NCBI GenBank assembly: GCA_028565635.1 | Contig: JAOXYB010060302.1 | Location: 1-10,756, forward strand | Source: Phoronis ovalis | Taxonomy: Eukaryota; Phoronida; Phoronidae | Length of the DNA: 10,756 nucleotides | Direction: 5' to 3' | Shown: piece after piece, positions 1-7,663 of the stretch | Layout: each line of letters begins with the position of its first letter | Numbering within the stretch: the first letter of the stretch is position 1 | Position numbers and translations under genes: made by a program | Notes under the pieces: model-generated | Told to the model about the DNA's origin: nothing | What the model saw: only the letters and a program-made list of their open reading frames with translations | The model's database searches: none

Positions 1-55
1 AGTTTCAAATGGATATCACATTCCCTTCTTGAGATAGCTCGATAACAGTGAATCT

Positions 56-86
56 GACGCGGCGGCGGACGCGGCGGACGCGGCGG
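56..86. repeat. GC-rich microsatellite (GCGGCGGAC)n
   Basis: A short tandem run of GAC and GCGGCG units, about three imperfect copies of a 9-base unit, stands out sharply from the AT-rich surroundings. Its length is a multiple of three, but no credible reading frame extends from it. It is seen directly; no function is assigned. Confidence 0.75.
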
Positions 87-975
87 TTACAGAGTAAATC
101 CAAAGTACCTCCAGCCTACTGCTGGGGGTACAATTAAGCTAGATCGATGCCAACTTAGAAACTTTTTGTAGATACCCTCGTTTTTTGGCACCCATCTTGA
201 CTTTTGTGGCCATTTAAACAAATTTCAACTGGGCTTGATATCCAAATCTTTAATTCTACATTTGTGTATATTGTATTACCTGTGCTAAAATTGCGCAATT
301 CACCATAATTCACCCATAATAATATTGCTGGGCTACAGGACAAAATTGTTTATTAATCTGACATTAATTCTTCTTTTTTGCCCTAGCACCGGATTTATAT
401 CTCCTATGCTAAAGTAACTAATGACATACATTTGCTTAGAATTCAGCAAGTATAAAAACAACCCAAACCAGATTTTCTTTCCAGACCCAAAATCTGACAC
501 CAAGGTGCAGCACAGAAAGTATAAGCCTAGCAATCAATAATGAAGGGCAGCTAAATCATAATACACAATTGCTTGTTTGCTGAAAAGCAAGAAATAATTA
601 ATTAAGAAATCAAAAATGATGCTCTATTAAAAGGTCTGCTCATGCCAGTCTTTGAACATATCACAGCTATCAATATTTGTTTATGATTTACTAAAAGTAG
701 ACTTTCAAAAAATAATAATATTTTTAAAAATAGATAAATTCACACATTTTGCCACAAGAAATATTCCATATGCTATTTTTACCATTGATTTTAGGTCCTT
801 TTTGAACTCTAAAATAAATGGCCTCCAAAACAGGCTTGGGATAGACGCAGAGACCTAATTTTTTGTACATCATGATAATTTCTCCTAACCTATCTCTGTG
901 CCAAATTTGGTCAAAATCTATTGACCCCTTCCACCGGCTTTATAAGAGACGGTATGAATCTCTCAGAAAATAGCA
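87..975. other. AT-rich stretch with no recognised gene
   Basis: Only short open frames with unremarkable composition are present, on both strands. No splice-bordered domain exon was recognised. The part around 885-930 contains a CCAAATTTGG palindrome followed by TCAAAAT, which looks like the degenerate dispersed repeats seen again near 6760. This stretch may be intron or 5' flank of the discoidin gene that ends at 2875. Confidence 0.5.
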
Positions 976-1173
976 GTTAACCATAGTCAATTTTCGTTTA
1001 TTATCTCGAAAAACAGGGAACGATACTCTCTTGATTTATATATAAAGTACCCGAGCTATTCTCGGGCACTGTACCCAACCACGACCCAATGGCTGTATAT
1101 ACTTTATATATAAATTAGGAGATTATCGTTTTTCTGCTTTTCGAGACAATAAACGAAAATTAACTATAGTTAA
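976..1173. mobile_element. Foldback / MITE-like palindromic element
   Basis: The left arm (976-1049) and right arm (1100-1173) are reverse complements over most of about 74 bases. They share the blocks ATTTTCGTTTATT, TCTCGAAAA and ATTTATATATAAAGTA, with scattered mismatches and small gaps. The ~50-base loop holds its own hairpin, CCCGAG-CTATT-CTCGGG (1050-1066). Transcribed, the unit would fold into a long imperfect stem. No coding capacity and no clear target duplication were seen, so the outer borders are approximate. The best reading is a non-autonomous palindromic DNA element; a structured RNA locus is an alternative. Confidence 0.82.
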
Positions 1174-1354
1174 GCCCAGACGTTAGTTGAGAAGACACGG
1201 AACACTAATGTATTTATTCAGACAGCACACTTACTTAAAATTATATTCTCATATAAATAGAAGCCAAATGGTTCTATTTGGATAAATACGATATACTGTG
1301 GTTTGTAAACTAAATACTTGTGTTATAAATGTTCACAAAATAACTAATTTTCAG

Positions 1355-1527
1355 ATTATTTTGAAACTGCTTTGATTGCCCCTGAGGCAGGTATCGGTCT
1401 CACCGTCTCGTCCGAATGGGATCCTTACCATGGACCCATGCGATCCCTTCTTCATTCCATAGAACTTAGCAACTACTTGAGAGGGTCGTGGTCCGCCAGG
1501 TCAAATAATATTAACCAATGGATTCAG
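1355..1527 (+). CDS. Discoidin (F5/8 type C) domain protein, penultimate exon
   Basis: This exon encodes the N-terminal half of a discoidin/F5/8C domain, an extracellular beta-barrel that usually binds carbohydrate or phospholipid. It follows an acceptor (TTTTCAG, AG at 1353-1354), starts with two bases of a split codon (phase-1 intron), and ends at CAG followed by donor GTATTT (1528). Family landmarks appear in order: the ITASS-like LTVSSEWDPYHGP segment, LRGSWSA, and NNINQWIQ, which matches the usual ND.NQWLQVDLG. The reading frame stays open past the donor to a stop at 1588-1590, but the homology stops exactly at the splice site. The Cys that normally opens the domain is missing and should lie in an upstream exon that I could not find. 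The whole protein is therefore unknown; identification of the domain is firm. Confidence 0.88.
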
Positions 1528-2590
1528 GTATTTATGAAAACATTCAGTTCCCTGTTACCGCAGCAGATGCTAGAGAATTTCTGCCACTGACCCGAGTAAT
1601 ATCTACTTATTATGTAGGTGATCAATGAATTTAGGTCGGATTAACTGTGAGCATATTCTATGATAGAGTTAAAAGTGTATGAAAGTGTGAATTTTCAAAT
1701 TTTACATAACTGTACAGATAGTTTGTATTAAAGTAAGAATACTATGCCATTATTATAATTTCTAAAATGTGCTTATAATGAGTTGTCTGTGTGCAATGTA
1801 GCATTTTAAGCCTCAAAAAATTAATTGGTTCCTGTTTACTGAAAACGTTTATATTCTGACATTTAATATTGTCTTAACTATTTAAATTGTTCTAAAGAAA
1901 TGAAATAGAACAATGAAATGTTTCAATGCTGTTTGAAATTATTGAAATATGGAATTTTGTATCAGGAAAAACCTGAGATAGTCACCTTACAGGGATGTTT
2001 CATAGAATCTTAGTTTTGCAACAAATGCACTAAGAAATTATTTAAAATTTGTCTTGAATCTCGCAGTCATAGCCACATTATATAATGCATTTGAATTGAG
2101 TGAAAATTTGTTTGAAACAAAACGGTAACGAAAGGAAAGAATGAACAATTTGCTCTTAATACTGAATATGACTCAATTGACCAAAAATGGTCGGCATACC
2201 ATTTACTCTATCTTCATAATCTTGAAGTAAATAAATTAGCTTTTTCTCAGGAAAAACTACAGTCTTTTAAAAATTCCGTGCTCGATACTTATAAAAGTAC
2301 TAACAGGACAAAAAAAAATTTCGTTACTATTTAATATCTGGTGGAGTAAAAAAAAATAACACCACTATGGTGCAACTGTTTTGGGAAGTCGCTTTGAACA
2401 AATAACATATATTCTTCAATTTAAATTTGGAGCATTCATTTCGAGTAACATTGTTATTCTTGTCTATTTTGTATAGCTATAGAGCAAATTTCTTATTGTA
2501 TTTACTAAAAGATAAATAATACACTGTAGTACGCTAGTGATACCGGCGTACAAATAACATTATCACATTATTCATAATTTCATATTTCAG
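1528..2590 (+). other. Intron inside the discoidin domain
   Basis: This ~1.06-kb AT-rich intron has donor GTATTT and acceptor CATATTTCAG. It is phase 0: it falls between the Q of QWIQ and the F that opens the next exon. Apart from A/T runs near 2311-2320 and 2349-2357, I see no gene, repeat array or mobile element in it. Confidence 0.75.
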
Positions 2591-2875
2591 TTTGATAATG
2601 GAGAACTGATAGCTATTACAGCCATTGCAACCCAAGGCAGAAATTCTATTCACAACCAGTGGGTAACTTCATATTATCTGAAACACAGTGATGATCTCTC
2701 GTTGTGGACCAACTATAATGACGGCCAAATTTTTCCAGCAAATTCTGACCGAGATACGGTTGTACGCCACAATCTTGTCCCACAAATGACAGCTAGATAT
2801 GTTAAACTCTGGGTTATAACTTGGCGTAGTCACATCTCCTTGCGGTGGGAGCTATACGGACATAAATGTGTATAG
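2591..2875 (+). CDS. Discoidin (F5/8 type C) domain protein, terminal exon with stop
   Basis: The exon follows acceptor TTTCAG and reads 94 codons to TAG (2873-2875), completing the discoidin domain begun at 1355. Conserved landmarks in order are ITAIATQGR (family VTGVATQGR), QWVTSYYLKHSDD (the WVTSY..Y..D strand), FPANSDRDTVVRHNL (family F.GN.D..TVV.N.L), ARYVKLWVITW (ARYVR..P..W) and HISLRWELYGHKC, whose last Cys normally pairs with the Cys that opens the domain. Only one residue follows that Cys, so the domain forms the extreme C-terminus of the protein. Such proteins are normally secreted or at the cell surface and act in adhesion or recognition. Both exons join in frame. I see no stop, frameshift or missing core motif here, so the gene looks functional. 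Confidence 0.92.
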   Translation, partial: FDNGELIAITAIATQGRNSIHNQWVTSYYLKHSDDLSLWTNYNDGQIFPANSDRDTVVRHNLVPQMTARYVKLWVITWRSHISLRWELYGHKCV

Positions 2876-2924
2876 TCCTTGCAAAAGATGTATTTATGTT
2901 TTTCTTCTAAACACATTTTTAAGA

Positions 2925-2930
2925 AATAAA
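2925..2930 (+). terminator. Polyadenylation signal AATAAA of the discoidin gene
   Basis: A canonical AATAAA lies 50 bases after the TAG stop at 2873-2875, a normal 3'-UTR distance, and is followed by a T-rich stretch. It supports 2591-2875 as the terminal exon. Confidence 0.75.
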
Positions 2931-3458
2931 ATCTGTTATAAATTCATGTTTTGCACAGGCGCGGAAACTAAACTTTTATAAGTGTCTGACGAAAATTAAG
3001 GCGTCTGATTTCTTAATAACAAGATATTATTTAAGAAAATTGCTTTCAAAATTTTATATTAAACAAAAGCGTCATCAAAAATGTATTGCCTTGATAATAC
3101 ACCTGTCAGAATTATTTATTATCTTGATATTTATTATTCTTTTCAAAATAAACAGAAGAGATATCTTTGAGTAATACCAAAATTTGTTTTAGTAATGATC
3201 ACGATTGGTCGCTTAATTGGGACAGTATTTGTGTTTAAGGTTCAACCTTTGACTATGAGACAGATAGTAATAATTGAAGGAATTGCATGGTTAATATGCG
3301 TTATCGTGTCGGCTATACTTTTTATTGAAACAACATACATGTACTTTGGCATCATAGGTCTGTATTACGGTCGAACAGCAGTTTGCATTCCCTTCACTCT
3401 TTCAAAAGTAGACGCTGAATATGCTATCAACATTCTTGTTGGTTTTAACTGTTTGGCG

Positions 3459-3874
3459 CCCGGGGTGCTAACTTGAAGGGAAGTGCAGTACCCATGCTCG
3501 TCCGTAGGGTTCAAAATAAGCCCCTAAACGGGAAGTAGAGGATCAAAATACCACCCCTAAACGGGAAGATTTTGCTCAAAAAGGTACCCCTAAACGGGAA
3601 GTTTTCTTTGAAAAATTAACAACCAAAAAAAAAAGGTAATGCTCGCTGCTCCCACTGAAAATAGGACCCCTAAACGGGAGGTGTACGTGAAAAACCAACC
3701 CCTAAACGGGAAGTTACATTTGCCGAAAACATACCCCTAAATGTGATTTTCCGCCAAAATCGACCCCTAAATGGGGTTCCCGGGAACTCCGTCGAACGGC
3801 AAAAAGGTACCCCTTACCGCCGTTTTATCGGACAAGCATGCGTACCCGACTTCCCTTCAAGTTACTTCCCCGGG
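3459..3874. mobile_element. 416-bp non-autonomous DNA transposon with TIRs and 8-bp TSD
   Basis: The element is bounded by an exact 8-base direct repeat, GTTTGGCG, at 3451-3458 and 3875-3882. Its termini are 46-base inverted repeats (3459-3504 and 3829-3874), identical at 38 of 46 positions by my count. They share the end CCCGGGG and the cores TAACTTGAAGGGAAGT, CATGCT and GTCCG. Without the element and one target copy, the receptor reads AAC TGT TTG GCG TTA CTT, so the insertion hit an open coding frame. The interior has no transposase and is filled mainly by a ~32-base minisatellite. The 8-base duplication is compatible with several superfamilies (hAT, P, MULE, Merlin, Zisupton). The CCCGGG end is not the usual hAT CAG start. 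I leave it unclassified; a MULE/foldback-type MITE is one guess. Confidence 0.92.
3520..3825. repeat. Minisatellite, unit core CCCCTAAACGGGAAG, ~32-bp period
   Basis: Copies of CCCCTAAA start at 3521, 3554, 3587, 3667, 3699, 3734 and 3764, with a weaker one (CCCCTTA) at 3810. The spacing is 30-35 bases, except for an A-rich interruption at 3602-3660. The first five copies carry CGGGA after TAAA; the sixth and seventh diverge (ATGTGATT, ATGGGG). The array lies wholly between the element's terminal repeats, so it belongs to the transposon and not to the receptor gene. Confidence 0.92.
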
Positions 3875-4168
3875 GTTTGGCGTTACTTATAATATTTACA
3901 GGTTACGTCACTATTGTTTGCAGTGTGAACAAAGCTCGTCGATTAACCAGTAGGAAAGTGAGCGATCATCATGTGGCTTTAACTAGACGAGTGTGCTTTG
4001 TTGTGACTACAAACTTCCTTTGTTGGTTTGCTATAGTAGTCGTCGGTGTTTTAGCTATAGCTGGTGTACGTACATACACCACCTGAGTTTTCAGCTTGGG
4101 TTGTTGTTTTTATTCTACCTATCAATTCCGCTCTGAATCCAGCCTTGTATACATACTGGGAATTGTAG

Positions 4169-5180
4169 ATACTTACAAGTACTAAACGCAGAAGCACCCA
4201 ATGAGGATAATTGTTTGTACATGTTTCATGCTTAGGTAAACCATTTGGTAATGCAGCTTGGAAGACCATCTCTGTTCCCCATTCACCAGCAAGCTGATTT
4301 TTTTTTAAATTCACCCTCCAGCTAAAAATGCGGGGATCTCTATCTACCAGCTGAAATTTGCAAAAAACGAAGCTGTTTCATGGAGTTTTGCGATTAAAAA
4401 AATCATTTAGTGGTGTTGATGTGGAGAATCAGATCTGTTCCCCCATTACAAGCTGGAAGAACTGTTTAAGGTTTGCCAGCCAGTCAGATTCGTCTGGGGA
4501 ACAGATATTATGGCAAACAGACTCGATGGGGGCTTCCACAAACGACCCTCTCTAAACATACAGTATGTGACAGAAAAGCGTGGACATTTCTGTGATGTTG
4601 CAGAAAATGCATAGCTAAAAAGCAGCTGTTCTCTGGTGATCAACATTGTATTATTTATCAATCATTACATTCAATTTTGACATTTAACCTTAGCATTTGT
4701 GCGTTTCCTCTAAGAACACATGATAACGGCTTCAATTCAGTTTGACATGGAAAGCACCACTTTCGTCAGATATGCTGCGGGGGTCCAAGCTTGGTATAGG
4801 ACGAATGGACTGGTACGCGTTAGTGCAACATCTTGAAGAAACTTAAATTTGTCAGAAGTATCAAAAGGTTTTCGTTTATCAGTTGGTTCATTGTGTTTTA
4901 AACCACGTAAGAATAGTAATAGCTATTTTTGGAAACTGTTGTTGATATAATAATACAATGTTGATCACAATGTGAAGGTTTGTCTATTTGGAATGCAAAA
5001 TGACTGTTTGTGGGCCATGTTGGTAAATATAAAGTTTTCCAAGTCATTTTAGTCCGATTTTGAGAATTTTGCAAAATTGTACATAGCTGTCCTTTGCTTT
5101 AATGTTTTAGGGCAGGTCGTTCTTCATACATGTATACCTTCTAACCGTCATACTTGACCCATTAAGACCACGAAAAATCA
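4169..5180. other. Non-coding stretch after the GPCR remnant
   Basis: No recognisable exon. The start could hold degraded receptor C-tail: after the stop the frame reads a basic ILTSTKRRSTQ before the next stop at about 4202. A short phrase like ATCTGTTCCCC occurs at 4268-4280, 4433-4444 and, inverted, at 4495-4507. Otherwise it is AT-rich sequence with short random frames. Confidence 0.45.
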
Positions 5181-5186
5181 GCCTTT

Positions 5187-5231
5187 ACAGGCCTGTCAGA
5201 TGGGGGGTGCGTTGGGTGCGTTCGCACCCCC
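5187..5231. repeat. Palindrome and G/C hairpin, probable transposon subterminal sequence
   Basis: A perfect 10-base palindrome, ACAGGCCTGT (5187-5196), is followed by a hairpin with a 9-bp stem: GGGGGTGCG (5203-5211) pairs with CGCACCCCC (5223-5231) around an 11-base loop. G-rich/C-rich GGGGTGCG..CGCACCCC hairpins are common near the ends of hAT elements of the ZMYM/DUF4371 type. The hAT transposase remnant starts about 50 bases downstream, so I read it as that element's terminal region. This link is inference. Confidence 0.6.
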
Positions 5232-5282
5232 TTTTTGAAATAACAGGAACATTTGTACGCTCTAATCACGGAATCGGGCGTA

Positions 5283-5459
5283 TATTTAAGTGGCAGAAGG
5301 TTACATAATTACACAAGAGCCACCATGGGGATGGAAAGGTTAGCCTCTCTTGCCCACATAAATATACATTATGATTTCAAACATGAGATAGACAAAATAA
5401 TAACACGATTCGCCCAAATGCACCAGCGAAATATGGAACTTCAAAGCATTATTTATTAA
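5283..5459 (+). pseudogene. hAT transposase C-terminal dimerisation domain, remnant
   Basis: The frame ending at TAA 5457-5459 encodes about 58 residues resembling the hAT C-terminal dimerisation region of ZMYM/DUF4371-type transposases. SGRRLHNYTRATMGMERLASLAHINIH follows the family pattern S..RRLKT.LR.TM..ERL..LALL.IH, continued by a D-x-H/D-containing helix EIDKIITRFAQ and a basic tail; it is seen as two adjoining parts, RRLHNYTRATMG and MERLASLAHINIH. No N-terminal BED/zinc-finger or catalytic core lies upstream: instead a terminal-like hairpin sits only ~50 bases away, as in an internally deleted copy. The Ser/Phe-Ser start of the motif is degraded (YLSGRR in place of SFS..RR). The frame stays open back to 5253, but those residues are not convincing. 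It cannot make an active transposase. Confidence 0.72.
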
Positions 5460-5725
5460 TATCGCTAACGGCTTAGATGCCATTTCTCATCTTTACTGCA
5501 AGTTTATGCAGTACAAACTGTTTGAAGCCACATTAGCTTAAAACTTATAGTAAAAAGTTAAATCTGGTGTTTACTATGGAAACATTTTACAGCAAGTAAC
5601 ATATTTAAAGGATTTTAATATAAAATTCTAAAGAAAAGTGTCCAACCTTTTATGGAAACTAATAAGTTCTTTAACCACTTAAAAAAAATATCTAAAGCAA
5701 TATCTTTGAAAAATTCTTATTCCTA
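5460..5725. other. Intergenic, between hAT remnant and sHSP 3' end
   Basis: AT-rich sequence with no recognised gene. The matching right terminus expected for the hAT remnant was not found here. A + strand open frame starting at 5652 runs into the small heat-shock exon antisense and is judged a shadow. Confidence 0.5.
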
Positions 5726-5731
5726 TTTATT
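5726..5731 (-). terminator. Polyadenylation signal AATAAA (minus strand) of the sHSP gene
   Basis: TTTATT on the + strand reads AATAAA on the minus strand, about 55 bases beyond the sHSP stop codon (5786-5788). That spacing is normal and supports the exon as terminal. Confidence 0.65.
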
Positions 5732-5785
5732 TTCCAAACCCCTTATATTAATTCTTAGCTGTTGTTTGTATTCCCTTTGCCTAAA

Positions 5786-6070
5786 CTACTGGTGGCAGCA
5801 ATGGGTATATAGAAATTCTTCTCCAATACGTATCTTACGAGGTGGGTCATCACTGCTGACAGCTGGTGCACTTATGACCATGATGCCATCCTGGGTCAGT
5901 ATGGATTTGATTTTATCCTCTTCCATACCCCGAGGAAGGAGAACACTTTGTTTGGTTTCCTTGAAACTATTACGATCCTCGTGCTTGGCATGGACTACTA
6001 CATGGTGGTCTTTAATATTGATATTTACCTCACTTGGTGTGTAACCTGACATATCTAGCCGCAACTTCAC
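5786..6070 (-). CDS. Small heat-shock protein (alpha-crystallin domain), terminal exon
   Basis: On the minus strand this exon encodes most of an alpha-crystallin domain plus the C-terminal tail of an ATP-independent holdase chaperone. Reading starts right after an acceptor (ACATTAG, AG at 6072-6071) with GTG as an internal Val, not a start codon, and the intron is phase 0. Landmarks: VKLRLDMSGYTPSEVNI (beta-3/4, family F.LRLDMSGY.PEEV), DHHVVVHAKHEDRN (beta-5), KQSVLLPRGMEEDKI (beta-6/7 entry), LTQDGIMVISAPA (the A-x-x-x-n-G-v-L strand), and a tail IRI matching the I-x-I/V motif that docks on neighbouring subunits. It stops at TAG after HCCHQ. Two adjacent Cys near the end are unusual. The N-terminal region and beta-2 must be in exons at higher coordinates; I could not find them between 6071 and 9100. 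No in-frame stop or core motif loss suggests a pseudogene. Confidence 0.9.
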   Translation of the reverse strand: MKLRLDMSGYTPSEVNINIKDHHVVVHAKHEDRNSFKETKQSVLLPRGMEEDKIKSILTQDGIMVISAPAVSSDDPPRKIRIGEEFLYTHCCHQ

Positions 6071-6582
6071 CTAATGTTAGAAAAAAAGGTTACTTTTCAT
6101 AAGTGTCCATTTGGCAAAATATAAGAATGAATAGCAAGACATTACATTACTTCTAGAGTTTTACAATAACAACAGGAAAAAACTCTGAATGTCTTGTTTG
6201 TCTATTCCGTCATTTTCTCAAGTTCTACATTTTTGAAAGTTAATGTCCCAATCACGATTCAGCTGACAATTATGAAAAAGCTAATTGATACTATAATTTT
6301 ATGACCCAGGCTCGGAGCTGCAGTGTTGATGAAACAGGCAATTCACCCCGCTGCACCTAGACAAATAATAAAATCCTAAGCAAAATCGGTCATTCACCCA
6401 AACATATAATATATGACAGCTAATCACTCATTGGCCAAAAGTTTCATGATGCACTTATTTCATTAGGTCTTGTTAAATAGCCAACTTATATCATAGTGGC
6501 AAATATGAGAATTAGCTGCAAAATACTAGTTTTAGTGTCGCACAGCAACACATGCAGTATATGGCTTCCAATAGAAACTTTT

Positions 6583-6945
6583 TACATGGCAGCCATTTAG
6601 AACTCAAGTAGACCACAGAAATATCAACTACAAATGTTCATCTTAATTACCCAGCAAACAGTTTAGAACCAGTACATTCTGAGTTTTCAAAGAATATGTT
6701 TTCAATCCAAGATTGTCGCCAAGACTTTTACCTAACATTTCTATCCCCAGAACCTAGAAAACACTTTGATCCAAGTTTGATGAAATCGTTAGAGTACTTT
6801 CTTAGTTGTCAAAGAATAAGTTTTTGACATAGCTGCCATTTTTGATTAAAGATGGCCGACAGTAATCAAAATTTTCCCTTTCTGGTTCATATAAGCATAA
6901 TTTTGTTAAAATCTGTGGCTGGTACTTTCTGAGAAAAGGATCAAA
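6583..6945. repeat. Degenerate dispersed repeat (GCC-ATTT / AAGATGGC modules)
   Basis: CATGGCAGCCATTT (6585-6598) recurs as CATAGCTGCCATTTTT (6828-6843), next to the near-complementary AAAGATGGCC (6848-6857). GAGTACTTTCTTAGTTGTC (6792-6810) is echoed by GGTACTTTCTGAGAAAAGGA (6920-6939). Such phrases are typical of old non-coding dispersed repeats in marine invertebrate genomes, but I cannot name a family and the borders are rough. Confidence 0.4.
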
Positions 6946-7003
6946 CAAAATTTGCTTAAAAAATTAATACAATAATACTGAAAGGTTGCAAGAACAATTG
7001 TAT

Positions 7004-7025
7004 CTTCCAACTTTGTAGTTGGAAG
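7004..7025. repeat. 8-bp stem hairpin
   Basis: CTTCCAAC (7004-7011) and GTTGGAAG (7018-7025) are perfect reverse complements around the loop TTTGTA. It is short enough to arise by chance in non-coding DNA; no function is inferred. Confidence 0.5.
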
Positions 7026-7454
7026 CCATAATAATTACAAATACAAACTGTGACAGATTTTTCTTGCCTCATCGGGCTTGATTCATTGAGACTGGAGCTT
7101 GAATAATCAATTAACCATGTGAACCAAATGATGTCTGGACATTAGATATATCAACATTACTAAGTAACATCACCTAAAGAATAACATCAATGAAAGTCAG
7201 TGCATCCACATGAAGATGGACAGTGGCATAATCCTCCTTCAACTTTCTGAATTTTAGCATGTTCATACCATACATGGTCATACATGCTACTTTCTTTCAT
7301 TTAACAGTTGCCTCTCAAATTTATAATCCAAGGATGTCTTTTAACAATTGCTCTCTATATAGCTCCCCCATGACAGTAGTTGTGGTTAGCATATCTGCTT
7401 TCGAGGCTAGGCAGAGACAAGACTATAGTAAGCAAAATGTGTGTTTCTCCATCT

Positions 7455-7485
7455 TTCTGGAAAGAGGCATAAGCGGGTATAAAAG
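7455..7485 (+). promoter_or_regulatory. Heat-shock-element-like site plus TATA box
   Basis: TTCTGGAA (7455-7462) fits the inverted TTCnnGAA core of a heat-shock element, and a canonical TATAAAAG (7478-7485) lies 15 bases downstream on the + strand. HSE next to TATA is typical of heat-shock promoters. However, no coding exon was found in the next ~1.6 kb on this strand, and the nearby sHSP gene lies on the other strand. The HSE is symmetric and could serve either strand; the TATA could not. It may be chance. Confidence 0.25.
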
Positions 7486-7663
7486 ATCCACTGAGGACCA
7501 ACAAATCCTGGCAGTGACCACACTCAACACCTAACAGTGGTCACCTTGGCATATATATAATTCTGAAATGTCTAACTACAGTCAGTGAGACTCATAATAT
7601 ATACAGCGAAGTTGGGTACTAGAATTGTCTCAAGTACTAGAAAAACAACAATAAAGAAATCTA

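Larger units (their letters stand above)
3193..4168 (+). pseudogene. LGR/relaxin-receptor (GRL101)-like GPCR fragment, disrupted
   Basis: Part of a rhodopsin-family receptor, from the end of TM3 to TM7. It begins after an acceptor-like TTTGTTTTAG (phase 1). In order: ITIGRLIGTVFVF (TM3 end, where the family has IDR.. and FPF), LTMRQ loop, TM4 with its Trp, ECL2 YFGIIGLYYGRTAVCIPF with the conserved Cys, TM5 split after NCLA by the element at 3459-3874 and resuming as LLIIFTGY, intracellular loop 3, TM6 LCWFAI (family LCWFPI), then PPEFSAW and TM7 LPINSALNPALY with the NPxxY motif. TM6 and TM7 are in different frames. The shift lies near 4066 and gives a TGA at 4084; the TM7 frame stops at 4166-4168 soon after NPALY. 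Losing the DRY Asp and the TM6 Pro, plus the insertion and frameshift, makes a non-functional copy likely. TM1-3 are absent; the neighbouring discoidin gene ends just upstream. An assembly error could explain the frameshift but not the insertion. Confidence 0.85.

Noticed and set aside
155-533. Two minus-strand open frames at the left edge
   Set aside because: Low-complexity residue composition, no domain motif, no splice or promoter support.
3459-3874. Reading the GPCR interruption as an ordinary intron with a minisatellite
   Set aside because: It has CCCGGG ends instead of GT..AG, carries matching terminal inverted repeats, and is flanked by an 8-base target duplication, all of which indicate transposition.
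3771-3953. 60-codon + frame across the right end of the inserted element
   Set aside because: It spans the transposon terminus, the TSD and the receptor out of frame, so it is a chance junction frame.
4066-4094. 29-base GTACGT...TTTTCAG intron that might remove the frameshift between TM6 and TM7
   Set aside because: It is too short for a normal animal intron, would delete the conserved PPEF loop, and joins to the wrong frame for TM7.
4051-4314. 87-codon minus-strand open frame
   Set aside because: It overlaps the TM6-TM7 part of the GPCR remnant antisense and has no domain character.
4720-4836. 38-codon + frame after ATG with an AATTCAG|TTTGAC acceptor-like site reminiscent of the discoidin exon border
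   Set aside because: The following residues (FDMESTTFVRYAAG) do not hold the discoidin motifs, and no partner exon is visible.
5652-6044. 130-codon + strand open frame
   Set aside because: It lies antisense to the sHSP exon, whose alpha-crystallin motifs and splice acceptor are clear. The + frame shows no family motif and its openness follows from the coding strand opposite.
7259-7534. 91-codon + strand open frame
   Set aside because: No recognisable domain; it contains the HSE/TATA motif inside it and its composition is like the surrounding non-coding DNA.
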